From [Clostridium] symbiosum (GTDB lineage: Bacteria > Bacillota > Clostridia > Lachnospirales > Lachnospiraceae), in contig CP143946.1 of the NCBI GenBank assembly GCA_036419695.1, positions 2,970,001 through 3,034,000 on the forward strand: a stretch of 64,000 nucleotides of DNA, written 5' to 3'. This document shows, one piece after another, positions 18,151 through 26,969 of this stretch. The position numbers were made by a program, and so were the translations under genes. The notes beneath the pieces are model-generated. The model saw only the letters and a list, made by a program, of their open reading frames with translations. It did not search any database and had not been told where the DNA came from. Within the stretch, counting starts at the first letter, position 1, and every line of letters starts with the position of its first letter.

Positions 18151-18197
18151 GGTTAACAGTTGCTGGACACGGAGTGAACCGTACCGTTTTGTTAACC
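18151..18197 (-). promoter_or_regulatory. Inverted repeat in the aldehyde dehydrogenase leader
   Basis: GGTTAAC (18151-18157) and GTTAACC (18191-18197) flank 33 bases within the 5' untranslated region, between the promoter and the gene. It could be an operator half-site pair or an RNA hairpin. Nothing else was recognised in the 457-base gap 18087-18543 apart from the promoter module. Confidence 0.4.
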
Positions 18198-18211
18198 CGG
18201 CCTTACGTTAA

Positions 18212-18281
18212 TTTCAGTATATCTGCCACGGCTTAAAAAGTCTAATACCGGAATTCTCTCATGTTCATAGAGAGAATCTAT
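18212..18281 (-). promoter_or_regulatory. Promoter module copy A (aldehyde dehydrogenase)
   Basis: Read on the minus strand: an upstream site with 8-bp inverted arms ATTCTCTC..GAGAGAAT, then TTAGAC (-35), 18 bases, TATACT (-10) and GAAA. The same 70-base layout recurs at 26762-26831. Over the 42-base upstream/-35 half 36 positions agree, the ten bases around the -10 are identical, and the spacing is equal while the 18-base spacer differs. Confidence 0.8.
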
Positions 18282-18543
18282 TGTTACCGTCCATAAAGCG
18301 CAGACGTCGTCTTTTGCCGTTACTATAGACATTTTATGACCTGGCTGCAATTTTCAGGGTTTAACATTTTTCACTATCGTTAACATTTCTTGTGAATTCC
18401 AAAGCAGTTGTCCAAACAGGAAAAAGCGTCAATTTCCTTTTGTTGAAAGGTATAGTAAGATGAATTCATCAGATGGCGGCAGGCCATTTCCACCCGGACC
18501 GGACCGCCGTCCAAAATCAATCGCTAAACAGGAGGTTATTATC

Positions 18544-19497
18544 ATGAATGCACACGCCTATCCAGGCTATGAATATCATCTGAATCTATACGATATCATT
18601 GCCAACGGTTCGGAAGAAGAACAGGAAAAAGCCCGCGAGGAACAGAGGAAATATATCAGCGGCTATGTTCTTCCGGAAGGAATGGCCATGAAGGACATCA
18701 CCATCAACGGCCCGGACGGGGATCCTCTCACCCTGCGCATCTATACGCCGGCCAATCTGCCGGAACACGCCCCGATGCTTCTGGAGATTCACGGCGGCGG
18801 CTTTGTCGGCGGCAGTCTGGACATAGACAATTACCGCTGTATCTACCTGGCAGAGCACACGCCCTGTATCGTAATCGGCGTAGACTACCGGCTCTGCAAT
18901 GAAAACGTCCACTTCCCCGCTCCCCTCATGGACTGTTACGCGGCCCTGAACTGGATTTACGGACACGCCGGTGAACTGGGCGGCGACAGGGAACGTATTG
19001 CAGTCCACGGCACCAGCGCCGGAGCCAATCTGACGGCCGGTCTGGCCCTGTATGCCCGTGACCACGGAGGACCGAAGATCACAATGAGCGTTCTCAACTG
19101 CCCTCCTCTGACTATAGAGACTTTTACCTCCACCATCCAGAACAGCCAGTACTCGTTAGGAAGCGGCTCCTTTGAGGAGTCGGTGGAATACATTTACCTG
19201 AATGACAACGGATATAACGGAGGAATGCCCAATTACTACGCAATGCCAGGGTATTGCCGGGATCTTAAGCACCTTCCCGCCACGTATATCATCGTAGCCG
19301 AATACGATCCGCTCCGCGACGACGGGCTGGCCTATGCAAACCGCCTCCTGAAAGCAGGGGTTCCCTGCGAGGTCATTGTCGCGCCACGTGTCGGCCACGG
19401 GTTCTGCGTCGTGGATCACCCGCTGACAAGATGGGTTCACAATGGGGTGTGCGCCTCCCTGCGGAGGGAATTCGGAATGGAGATTATAGACTTTTAA
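18544..19497 (+). CDS. Alpha/beta hydrolase, HSL-type esterase/lipase
   Basis: 317 residues from ATG 18544 (MNAHAYPGYEYHL), with AGGAGG upstream; an in-frame ATG at 18460 lacks a site. Motifs: HGGGF (83-87), nucleophile in GTSAGAN with Ser about 158, acid AEYDPLRDD, His VGHGF. It is a paralogue of the hydrolase at 11.5-12.4 kb, with near-identical layout and the same ending REFGM. No signal peptide, so it acts in the cytoplasm on imported small esters. It is divergent from the aldehyde dehydrogenase. Confidence 0.93.
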   Translation: MNAHAYPGYEYHLNLYDIIANGSEEEQEKAREEQRKYISGYVLPEGMAMKDITINGPDGDPLTLRIYTPANLPEHAPMLLEIHGGGFVGGSLDIDNYRCIYLAEHTPCIVIGVDYRLCNENVHFPAPLMDCYAALNWIYGHAGELGGDRERIAVHGTSAGANLTAGLALYARDHGGPKITMSVLNCPPLTIETFTSTIQNSQYSLGSGSFEESVEYIYLNDNGYNGGMPNYYAMPGYCRDLKHLPATYIIVAEYDPLRDDGLAYANRLLKAGVPCEVIVAPRVGHGFCVVDHPLTRWVHNGVCASLRREFGMEIIDF

Positions 19498-19519
19498 CTA
19501 TTGGAATCCTGTTTACCTC

Positions 19520-19552
19520 AAAAAAGATGCCCTTTAAAAAGAGCATCTTTTT
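19520..19552. terminator. Bidirectional terminator between hydrolase and carboxylesterase
   Basis: AAAAAGATGC (19521-19530) pairs with GCATCTTTTT (19543-19552) over 12 bases, with A and T runs on both sides; the genes on either side are convergent. Confidence 0.85.
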
Positions 19553-19556
19553 ACGT

Positions 19557-21041
19557 TTATTCTGCGGTTAAATCTGTTTTCCTGCACTGTACCCTTGCAT
19601 TCCCGGGTCTCTGAAACATCTCAATCTGCTGATCCAGTCTCATTGTCAGAGGTTGTTTTGCCCGATACGGCTCCCATTTTGGAAACGCATTGTCCCCCTC
19701 TCCATTTGGCGTACCGTATTTTACAAAATTTGCCCAATAGGTATTGCAGGCATCGGCGAGAAGGTAATCCGCTCCCTCCCATGGCCTCCAGGAACGCATC
19801 AGCGTCCGGAACACATACCACAGATCCGCCGCATGGAACGGTCCCATATCATCCCCCGGAAGCATGCGTTCCAGGCTGTAAATGAAGGTTTCTCCCTTCC
19901 CCTGACGTTCCCGCAGTTCGGCAAAGCCTTCCGCTGCGCTCTGCAGCAGCTCCGTTGCCATGGCTTTTTGGTATTCGGCGAATTCCGGGCCGTCCTGCGG
20001 GCATAGAGCGAGGTAATTCCCGGCTTTATCTCCCAGCGCGTCCTGCATCACCTGTTCCAGATGGCCTCTGTCCCTGGCAAAAACCAGACCCTCCATGGCC
20101 GTATATCCAATCAGGCAGGGCATCTTTGGCGTCTCACCGGCTCTGCAGCAGTCCACCATGCTTTTTTCCAGGACATATCCGTCCACCACCGGCCCGCGCT
20201 GAAGCTCCGGCCCCGGCATCGTCTCTTTCCACCGTTTCAATAGCTCCGCCCCGGACAGCGCCCTCGCCTCTTCGATTGAAGAGACTCCGAGAGCGGCCAG
20301 GCTTGTGCGTTCTTCCGCTTTCTTCAGGTTTGGGAATTCCATATCTGGAAATGGGGACAGGCCGCCTCCGCTCTGCATGATCGCCTTTGCATAAAGTCCT
20401 TTTGTCAGAGGGGAGCACACCAGCGCCTGCACACAGCACGCCCCGGCCGACTGTCCGGCCAAGGTAATCTGATCGGGATCACCTCCGAATGAAGCGATAT
20501 TTCTCCTGACCCAGCGAAGCGCCGCAATCTGGTCTAAGAGCCCGTAATTTCCCGATATGCCGTACTGATTCTCGCTATCCAGTTCCGGATGGACCATCCA
20601 TCCAAATATATTAAGCCTGTAGTTGACCGTAACAAGAATTACACCTTTTCTGGCAAAATGCTCCCCGTCAAAATGGGCGGAATGGCCATATCCGGTCATA
20701 AACGCCCCGCCATGGATCCAAAACAGGACGGGAAGCTTTTCATCGGCAGACTGCGCAGGCGTCCATACATTCAGATACAGACAGTCCTCGCTCATCTCCT
20801 CCTCACAGGGATAAAATTCCTTCTCATAAAAGCTTCCTTTTCCAACTCCTAGCTGATAACACCTGGCCGATGCCCTGGCGCAGTCCCTAACCCCCTTCCA
20901 GTCAGCCGCCGGTTCGGGCGCTCTCCATCTAAGCTTCCCTGTCGGCGGCGCCGCATACGGGATTCCGTAAAAGGCCGTGATGCTTGGCCACCCGCAGGGC
21001 ACTCCAAGGATTTTTCCATTTTCAACCGTTACTTCTCTCAT
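19557..21041 (-). CDS. Type-B carboxylesterase (PnbA-like)
   Basis: 494 residues, the usual length for bacterial type-B carboxylesterases. Oxyanion HGGAF (110-114), EDCLYLNVWTP signature, nucleophile elbow GQSAGA with Ser about 198, and an acidic YTAMEG region. It hydrolyses carboxylic esters. No signal peptide. It follows dctP in the same direction after 102 bp with no clear T-run terminator between them, so it may be the last gene of the TRAP operon and act on a compound the TRAP system imports. Confidence 0.92.
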   Translation of the reverse strand: MREVTVENGKILGVPCGWPSITAFYGIPYAAPPTGKLRWRAPEPAADWKGVRDCARASARCYQLGVGKGSFYEKEFYPCEEEMSEDCLYLNVWTPAQSADEKLPVLFWIHGGAFMTGYGHSAHFDGEHFARKGVILVTVNYRLNIFGWMVHPELDSENQYGISGNYGLLDQIAALRWVRRNIASFGGDPDQITLAGQSAGACCVQALVCSPLTKGLYAKAIMQSGGGLSPFPDMEFPNLKKAEERTSLAALGVSSIEEARALSGAELLKRWKETMPGPELQRGPVVDGYVLEKSMVDCCRAGETPKMPCLIGYTAMEGLVFARDRGHLEQVMQDALGDKAGNYLALCPQDGPEFAEYQKAMATELLQSAAEGFAELRERQGKGETFIYSLERMLPGDDMGPFHAADLWYVFRTLMRSWRPWEGADYLLADACNTYWANFVKYGTPNGEGDNAFPKWEPYRAKQPLTMRLDQQIEMFQRPGNARVQCRKTDLTAE

Positions 21042-21143
21042 CTGTCTGACCTGCCTTCCACAGTAAGAGCCCAGCCCTGGGCATATCTTAAAACATTTCC
21101 GTCGTCTGCCCGCCCCGGACCGGACTCTTATCTCAATTATGTA

Positions 21144-22286
21144 TTATTTTGCAGCGGCTTTGGCAGCCTCAACGTAGCTGTCCACAAAAGCCGGATCAAT
21201 GTTTTCTTTCATCATGTCGATTACCACCTGGGATGCCTTACCGTACAGCTCCCTGATCTCATCAGTTACCGGCGTAACCTCAATGCCGTAATCCGTCTGG
21301 CACAGTTTGGACATTCTGGCGTCGTCATCAGCAGTTCCTGCTAACTGATATCTCTCACAGAACAGCACGAACTGGTCGCAGGCAAGCTTCTGCTCCTCGC
21401 TCATACCGTCATATTTGGACTTGTTCATTACGTAGGTGCTGACAAATGGAATATGGTTTGTCTCTACAATGTATTTCTGAACTTCACAGAGCTTTGCTCC
21501 CACGATAGAGGCCCACGGATTTTCCTCCGCATCCAGCATTCCCTGCTGAAGGGCAATATATAATTCTCCAAAGGCCAGAGGCGTCGGGTTGGTTCCCAGT
21601 TCTTTCCAGAACGCCATATGATATTTATTCTCCTGGGTACGGATGTTAAGTCCCTGAAGGTCTGCTGCCTTCGTAATCGGCTTGTTGCTGGACAGGATAC
21701 GGAAGTCCGGAGCATACATTGTAGCCAGATGCAGGCCTGCCTTATTGTAATATGGTTCCAGCTGATCCTTAAAACTGGATAAAACCTGATTGGCAGAGTC
21801 CACGTCCGTGTACAGGCCGCCGATATCCAGCACCGCCAGTTCGGGAATCAGGCCGACCTGGGAGGTGGGAGCTCCCGTAAACATATCCACGCTTCCCATC
21901 TGCGCCCCCTCAATCAGTTCCACATCGCCGCCAAGCTGGCCGCCCGGATAGAAGTTCACAACAAAATTCCCGTCCGTCCATGATTTTGCCGCCTCGATCG
22001 CCGCATAAATGGCGTCTCCCATAACCGTACCGTCCACCGTGCCGGAACAGCCGAGCGAGAGTTCAATCGGATCGCAGGCAATGCTTGTATTCAGTCCTTC
22101 CGATGCAATCGCGATAAGCTCAGCATTTCCCGAAGAAGCGGTGACGGAATCCGTATTCTCTCTGGCGGCTTTTGCAGCTGTCTCCGGTCCGGCCGTAACA
22201 GAGCTCTCTTTGCCAGAACCACCGCAGCCTGCCATGGACAGCGCCATTGATACAGATAATGTGATTGCAATAATTTTCTTTTTCAT
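21144..22286 (-). CDS. TRAP transporter substrate-binding lipoprotein, DctP family
   Basis: 380 residues. A lipoprotein signal MKKKIIAITLSVSMALSMAGC gives lipid-anchored Cys about 21, as expected in a Gram-positive. The DctP fold signatures are seen: GGQLGGDVELIEGAQMGSVDM, and DLQGLNIRTQEN with the conserved carboxylate-binding Arg, followed by NPTPLAFGELYIALQQG. It captures an organic acid for the DctQM permease. Third gene of dctQ-dctM-dctP; the ligand is unknown. Confidence 0.93.
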   Translation of the reverse strand: MKKKIIAITLSVSMALSMAGCGGSGKESSVTAGPETAAKAARENTDSVTASSGNAELIAIASEGLNTSIACDPIELSLGCSGTVDGTVMGDAIYAAIEAAKSWTDGNFVVNFYPGGQLGGDVELIEGAQMGSVDMFTGAPTSQVGLIPELAVLDIGGLYTDVDSANQVLSSFKDQLEPYYNKAGLHLATMYAPDFRILSSNKPITKAADLQGLNIRTQENKYHMAFWKELGTNPTPLAFGELYIALQQGMLDAEENPWASIVGAKLCEVQKYIVETNHIPFVSTYVMNKSKYDGMSEEQKLACDQFVLFCERYQLAGTADDDARMSKLCQTDYGIEVTPVTDEIRELYGKASQVVIDMMKENIDPAFVDSYVEAAKAAAK

Positions 22287-22326
22287 TATGATTCCTCCTG
22301 AAATGAATATTTAATTTTATATTGTT

Positions 22327-23613
22327 TTATATAAGGCACAGACTGATAGCCGGAATAAATGTAATCAGAAGCAGCGCCAGCAGGAAACAGCCGATAAACG
22401 GCACGGTCTTGACGCCCAGGCGCACAACCGGGATTTCCACCAGCGGAGCGGTGACAAAGAGGTTCATTCCAAAAGGCGGAGTGACAAATCCCACAGCCAG
22501 AGCCGTAACCATAACAACGCCCAGATGAATCGGGTCAATTCCGAATCCAGTGGCAACCGGCATGATAATCGGTGCAATAATCATGACTGCCGGGCCTACG
22601 TCCATAAACATGCCGATGAGCAGTAAAAGTAAAAGTAAAACGACAAACAGCATATATTTATTAGAAATCGTCGTCCCGATCAGCGTCTGTATCACGTTGG
22701 ATGCCTTTAAAAGAATCAGCACGCGGCTGAATCCCTGTGCCAGTGCTATCATCATAAGGATCGGCGCATAGGAAGCAATGGCGTCCTTAAACAGCTGCGG
22801 AATATCCCTGAACGTGATGCTCTTATAGATAAACAGGCATACAATCAGTGCATAGATAACGGAAATACATGCCGCCTCCGTGGGGGTGACGAAGCCTCCG
22901 TAAATACCGCCCAGAATAATGACAGGAGTCAGAAGAGCCCAGAAACCTTCCATAAAGATGTTCAGGAAACCTCTTGCCTTCAGCGCTTCATAATTGGCGG
23001 CAATTTTCTCCTTGTCCTCACCCTTTCTTTTGCAGTATAACCAGCAGTAAAACATGATGACGAAAGCGATCAGGCAGCCCGGAAGGACTCCCGCCTTAAA
23101 CAGGTTTCCAACGGATGCTCCCGTGAACAGTCCGAACATGATAAACGGAATGCTGGGAGGAATAATTACGCCCAGTCCTCCGGCCGTCGCCACGATAGCC
23201 GCCGAAAATACCTTGTCATATCCCAGACTGACCAGAATCGGGATACACATGGTTCCAACCGCCGACGCCGTAGCCGGGCCGGAACCGGAAATTGCACCGT
23301 AAAACAGGCAGGTGATGACAACGGCACATGGAATGCCGGCCGTCCTTTTTCCAACAATAATTGCAAAAATATCAAATAAACGCTTTGAGATTCCTCCCCT
23401 CGTCATGAGGGCTCCCGACAACATAAAGAGCGGTACCGCCAGGATCGGAGTTGTATTAAGCCCGGAAATCATTGCCTGGATAATATAGTTCATATTTCCC
23501 GGAAAGCTGCTGTTAATAAGCTGCGGAATCACTGTCGCCAGCCCCATGGCAACCGCCATCGGCAGGGCCAGGACCATGGCAACCAGAAATGCCCCAAAAA
23601 CTAAACCTAACAT
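22327..23613 (-). CDS. TRAP transporter large permease, DctM
   Basis: 428 residues with about 12 membrane spans; the DctM signature PTPTEAA appears as FVTPTEAACISVIYALIV, with VGTMCIPILVSLGYDK and the C-terminal FGIDPIHLGVVMVTALAVG..TPPFGMNLFV. It is the Na+-coupled channel subunit. The ATG overlaps the dctQ stop (TAATG), showing coupling. Confidence 0.95.
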   Translation of the reverse strand: MLGLVFGAFLVAMVLALPMAVAMGLATVIPQLINSSFPGNMNYIIQAMISGLNTTPILAVPLFMLSGALMTRGGISKRLFDIFAIIVGKRTAGIPCAVVITCLFYGAISGSGPATASAVGTMCIPILVSLGYDKVFSAAIVATAGGLGVIIPPSIPFIMFGLFTGASVGNLFKAGVLPGCLIAFVIMFYCWLYCKRKGEDKEKIAANYEALKARGFLNIFMEGFWALLTPVIILGGIYGGFVTPTEAACISVIYALIVCLFIYKSITFRDIPQLFKDAIASYAPILMMIALAQGFSRVLILLKASNVIQTLIGTTISNKYMLFVVLLLLLLLIGMFMDVGPAVMIIAPIIMPVATGFGIDPIHLGVVMVTALAVGFVTPPFGMNLFVTAPLVEIPVVRLGVKTVPFIGCFLLALLLITFIPAISLCLI

Positions 23614-24116
23614 TATTCTGCCACCTCCTTATTTTCTTTTTTCTCTTTCTTCCAGAACCATTTCACCAAATCCTGAATCTGACGGATGACGCCTATCACG
23701 GAACCGACAAAGACGGAACCGTAAAGCACGTACATCGGCACTTCCATAGCCGGACTCTTCATACCGCCCCGCACAGAATTCATCATTGCAAAATAGCCGT
23801 AATAAGAAAAATACGTAAAGAAAATCAAGGTGACAACGCGTCCGGCCAGATCAAATATCTTCTTGACCGAATCCGGGAAAAATCCCACCAGGATATCCAC
23901 CTTCAGCATCTTATCCCTGCGTATGCAGTAGCCGATTGATAAAAATCCCGAGATAACAAATGAGAATCTGCAGAATTCCTCCGGCCACGACATCGACTCC
24001 CGATAGACAAAACGCATGATAATCTGTGCAAACATAACTGCCGTCATGAGAATCAGAAGAACCATTAAGAGACATTCTTCAAAATTCTCATCGAACCATT
24101 TCCAAAATTTTTTCAC
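23613..24116 (-). CDS. TRAP transporter small permease, DctQ
   Basis: About 167 residues with four membrane helices and the typical MSWPEEFCRFSFVISGFLSIGYCIRRD motif. The start is probably GTG at 24116 (VKKFWKWFDENFEE): AAGGAGG lies eight to nine bases before it, and that Shine-Dalgarno sits inside the codons of a longer reading from ATG 24137. First gene of the TRAP operon; its own promoter in 24138-24238 is not clear. Confidence 0.93.
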   Translation of the reverse strand: MKKFWKWFDENFEECLLMVLLILMTAVMFAQIIMRFVYRESMSWPEEFCRFSFVISGFLSIGYCIRRDKMLKVDILVGFFPDSVKKIFDLAGRVVTLIFFTYFSYYGYFAMMNSVRGGMKSPAMEVPMYVLYGSVFVGSVIGVIRQIQDLVKWFWKKEKKENKEVAE

Positions 24117-24238
24117 TTTGGAAACCCTCCTTTCCACTTCCCCTTATATTATTTACGGTCTGCGGCGCTGCCGCTCCTTCTGCGGATGGATGGGCTGAAA
24201 CTTTCCCGTCCCCGCCGTCCGTAAAGTCAGAATAACAG

Positions 24239-24269
24239 GAAAAAGTCCGCTGGTATACGGACTTTTTTT
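24239..24269 (-). terminator. Terminator after the AraC-type regulator gene
   Basis: AAAAAGTCCG pairs with CGGACTTTTTTT over an eight-base loop. It separates the regulator from the TRAP operon 100 bp downstream, so the TRAP genes need their own promoter or read-through. Confidence 0.85.
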
Positions 24270-24369
24270 GTAGAGAGCACACATTTTTCACGGTTTCCGG
24301 GGAAATGTTACCAATTCGAAGAATTGTTATTTTCGGTGAATATCAGGGTACCGGACCGTTGCTTTGCGG

Positions 24370-26688
24370 TTATGAATCCTGTCCTCCCCGGTAATTTCCC
24401 GGAGTCTGGTCCGTATATTTTTTAAATACGCGGATAAAGTTCTGTACAGAGTTGAAACCGCAGCAAAAGCCGATCTCCTTGATCGTGACATTGGTGGTCC
24501 GAAGAAGCTGTCTGGCCTTTTCTACCCGGAAGGAGGCCAGATAAGATGAAAATTTCTCCCCGCTGATTTCGTTAAAAAGTTCACTCAGATAGGAAGCGCT
24601 GATTCCAATATGTTCACATACGTCATTTAGCGACAGATTGCTGTCGGCGTAATTTTGTGCAATATATTCTTTTGCCAGCTTCACATACCGGTAGCTGTTC
24701 TTTTTGTTATAGGTGTGCAGAAGACCGACGGCGATCCTGGCATTTTCAAGGACGCGCGCCGACAGCTCTTCCCTGGTTGAAAGCTCCCTCAGCGCCGTCA
24801 CCGCATGAACCGATTCCAGAAGTTCCTGCTCCTCCTCATTTAGCGGCAGTGTTATGACTTTCTCCGTCAGCTCGTCCAGAAAAAGCTGGGCCATATTTCT
24901 GAATTCCGCTAAATCCGTGATATCGCGTTTCAAATCGGACAGAATCTGGCCGAGCAGGTTTTCCGTCTCCGCCCGGTTGCCCTGGGAGGCCTGCTCCACC
25001 AGCGCCTTGGTCCTCTCCTGGCAATAACGGCGGTTGACAATCCGATCTGTATCCCCGTCGTTTTCTTCCTCCTGTTCTGTCTCACTGCTGTCGAGATACT
25101 GCTGGTACTGAAGTTTCCCCACCGCCTCTTTGTAGGCGTAACGGATGTCCATGATATTCTGGTAAATACTGCCCCGCTCCAGCTGGAGCCCGTAGGGAAT
25201 CTTCTCCCCGAGCTGCTGCAAAAGCCGGGACAGCTTCGCACATTCCCGCTTGATTGCCACCACAGGGTACTCCGGCGGAAATCCCATGACAATCACCACG
25301 ACCATTTTATCGGTGCGGATATCGTAAATATGGTAATCCGAAATCTCAATCCCTTCTACCAGTTTTTTGATGGACAGCAGATGCAGGTTCAGCTCCACAT
25401 CGGTTCCTTTTCTCTCCCTGGGTTCGCTCAGTTTACAGGCCAGAACCAGGTAGCGGCTGTTTACCAGGATCGGATTGCCCACTCCTTCCAGAATTTCGCG
25501 GACCCGCTCTTCCTCAATCGCCTTTCCCACCATCAGGTTTTTAAGCATGGAGTCCAGGATTTCCGGGGCAATATTGGCAATCACTCCCTTAAGCTGGCTC
25601 TGCTGGTCCATCGCATCGCAGTAAGCTCCCTCCAGGAAATCGATCTCCGTATCTCCCGACTGTTTTTCCCTGCCGTCGGCCTGGGTCACCAGCTTCATCA
25701 GCCGGTTGATGGGACGATAAATGAAATAGCTGATATAGTAATCAAACACAATGCTCAGCGCCAGAAAAACGATCGATGCCACCAGATACATGGGCAGGAC
25801 ATCCATAACCCTCACGGAGAGATTTCCCGTATCGAGCGGCATCAGATAAACCCGGCCGTCCTCCGGCGAATCATAGCGGTAAAATCCCCTGGTACTGTGC
25901 CCTGCCACCTCCGCCAGATTTTCCTGGTTAATAAACATCCCGTCATTTTCCCAATCCGGGTTTATCGTGTCATAAGAAAGCAGATCCTCAAAAAATGCCT
26001 CCCGGTTCTCATCATAAATATAAACTTCCGTCTCCCCCGATACTCCCGTAAGCCCCAGCGTACTGCCGAGCGCCTGTACATTCAGTTCATACACCAGCGT
26101 CCCGATATGGGAGGCAATGTTCAAATCCTGCATAACCAGGATCCGTCCTTCCCTGGACATCACCGTGGTCGTGGTCATCGTACCGGTCTTTCTCCTGATT
26201 TTCTGCCATTCCGGCGCCTGTTCCTCCAGATGCTCCCTGAGAATGGGCCAGTCCACAAACTCCTCTGCCTGAAAAATCGATTCACTGTCCCGGATTTCAC
26301 CGGTCAGGGGCGAATACAGGCAGGCGCTCTGCACCAGCTCACTTCCGCTTCCGATAGACTTAAGCTGGCGCCCAATCCGGTAATCGCGTTCCGGAGCGAC
26401 ACGCCCGGGAGATACCATATAGGTAATAAAATCATTGCTCCACATCATCTGGGCCATGTTCTGCCCCAGCATATTGATGATCAGTTCCATTGCCTCATCC
26501 GTCTGCTTCAGGCGGCTCACCCCTGACAGCGCCGCCTGCTTCCTGTAATTCTGGCTGATTATATTATTCATCCAGAACCCCATAAACAGTACCATTCCCA
26601 GGGACAGCAGAATCAGTCCCATAAAAATCCTCGCAAACAGGCTGTTTTTTATTTTACGGAAACAGCCTGAAACACTAAAATGTCTCAT
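24370..26688 (-). CDS. Membrane-bound AraC/YesN-type regulator
   Basis: 772 residues. One membrane helix near 20-42 (IFMGLILLSLGMVLFMGFW), an extracellular Cache-like sensor region (about 43-300), a second helix (MYLVASIVFLALSIVFDYYISYF), a linker region, and a C-terminal AraC helix-turn-helix pair: YVKLAKEYIAQNYADSNLSLNDVCEHIGISASYLSELF and IKEIGFCCGFNSVQNFIRVFKKYTDQTP. Regulators of this plan sense external ligands such as sugars or organic acids. It lies upstream of the TRAP operon and shares a promoter module with the aldehyde dehydrogenase, so autoregulation and control of that gene are inferred. Confidence 0.9.
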   Translation of the reverse strand: MRHFSVSGCFRKIKNSLFARIFMGLILLSLGMVLFMGFWMNNIISQNYRKQAALSGVSRLKQTDEAMELIINMLGQNMAQMMWSNDFITYMVSPGRVAPERDYRIGRQLKSIGSGSELVQSACLYSPLTGEIRDSESIFQAEEFVDWPILREHLEEQAPEWQKIRRKTGTMTTTTVMSREGRILVMQDLNIASHIGTLVYELNVQALGSTLGLTGVSGETEVYIYDENREAFFEDLLSYDTINPDWENDGMFINQENLAEVAGHSTRGFYRYDSPEDGRVYLMPLDTGNLSVRVMDVLPMYLVASIVFLALSIVFDYYISYFIYRPINRLMKLVTQADGREKQSGDTEIDFLEGAYCDAMDQQSQLKGVIANIAPEILDSMLKNLMVGKAIEEERVREILEGVGNPILVNSRYLVLACKLSEPRERKGTDVELNLHLLSIKKLVEGIEISDYHIYDIRTDKMVVVIVMGFPPEYPVVAIKRECAKLSRLLQQLGEKIPYGLQLERGSIYQNIMDIRYAYKEAVGKLQYQQYLDSSETEQEEENDGDTDRIVNRRYCQERTKALVEQASQGNRAETENLLGQILSDLKRDITDLAEFRNMAQLFLDELTEKVITLPLNEEEQELLESVHAVTALRELSTREELSARVLENARIAVGLLHTYNKKNSYRYVKLAKEYIAQNYADSNLSLNDVCEHIGISASYLSELFNEISGEKFSSYLASFRVEKARQLLRTTNVTIKEIGFCCGFNSVQNFIRVFKKYTDQTPGNYRGGQDS

Positions 26689-26761
26689 ATACTCTTCTCC
26701 CCTGGCCGTTATCTGCCGATATTTTTCTGCATTTTGGCCGCATTATCCCCATTTTTATCAT

Positions 26762-26831
26762 TTTCAGTATAACCATTCCATTCGGGCATGTCTAATACCA
26801 GTATTCTTTCATGTTGATAGAGAGGTTCTAT
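26762..26831 (-). promoter_or_regulatory. Promoter module copy B (AraC-type regulator)
   Basis: Minus-strand TTAGAC (26790-26795), 18 bases, TATACT (26766-26771) then GAAA, with an upstream CTCTCTAT..ACATGA.AGAAT site. It is the second copy of the module at 18212-18281. The transcript would start about 70 bases before the regulator's ATG. Confidence 0.8.
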
Positions 26832-26847
26832 GACGGGTTCTATGACG
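26824..26847. repeat. 12-bp tandem duplication GGTTCTATGACG
   Basis: Two exact adjacent copies of GGTTCTATGACG (26824-26835, 26836-26847). The first overlaps the upstream edge of promoter module B, so the duplication adds a second TCTAT block upstream of the activator site. Confidence 0.75.
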
Positions 26848-26883
26848 GCGGCGGTTTTTGTAGAAATCCGATGTAGCTTATGA

Positions 26884-26917
26884 TATAATCCAATGAGAAA
26901 CCTGCGCTTATTGGATT
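26884..26917 (+). promoter_or_regulatory. LysR gene -10 and palindromic operator
   Basis: TATAAT at 26884-26889 overlaps the left arm of a perfect 8-bp inverted repeat, AATCCAAT (26887-26894) and ATTGGATT (26910-26917), 15 bases apart. This is placed as expected for LysR autorepression. The -35 is weak. Confidence 0.6.
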
Positions 26918-26969
26918 TAATTTCTGAATTTTGAGATAAGCGTGATACATAAAAAAGGACGGTGTCATC

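Noticed and set aside
18460..18543. Upstream ATG for the plus-strand hydrolase
   Set aside because: The extra 28 residues do not match the paralogue and there is no ribosome site; ATG 18544 follows AGGAGG.
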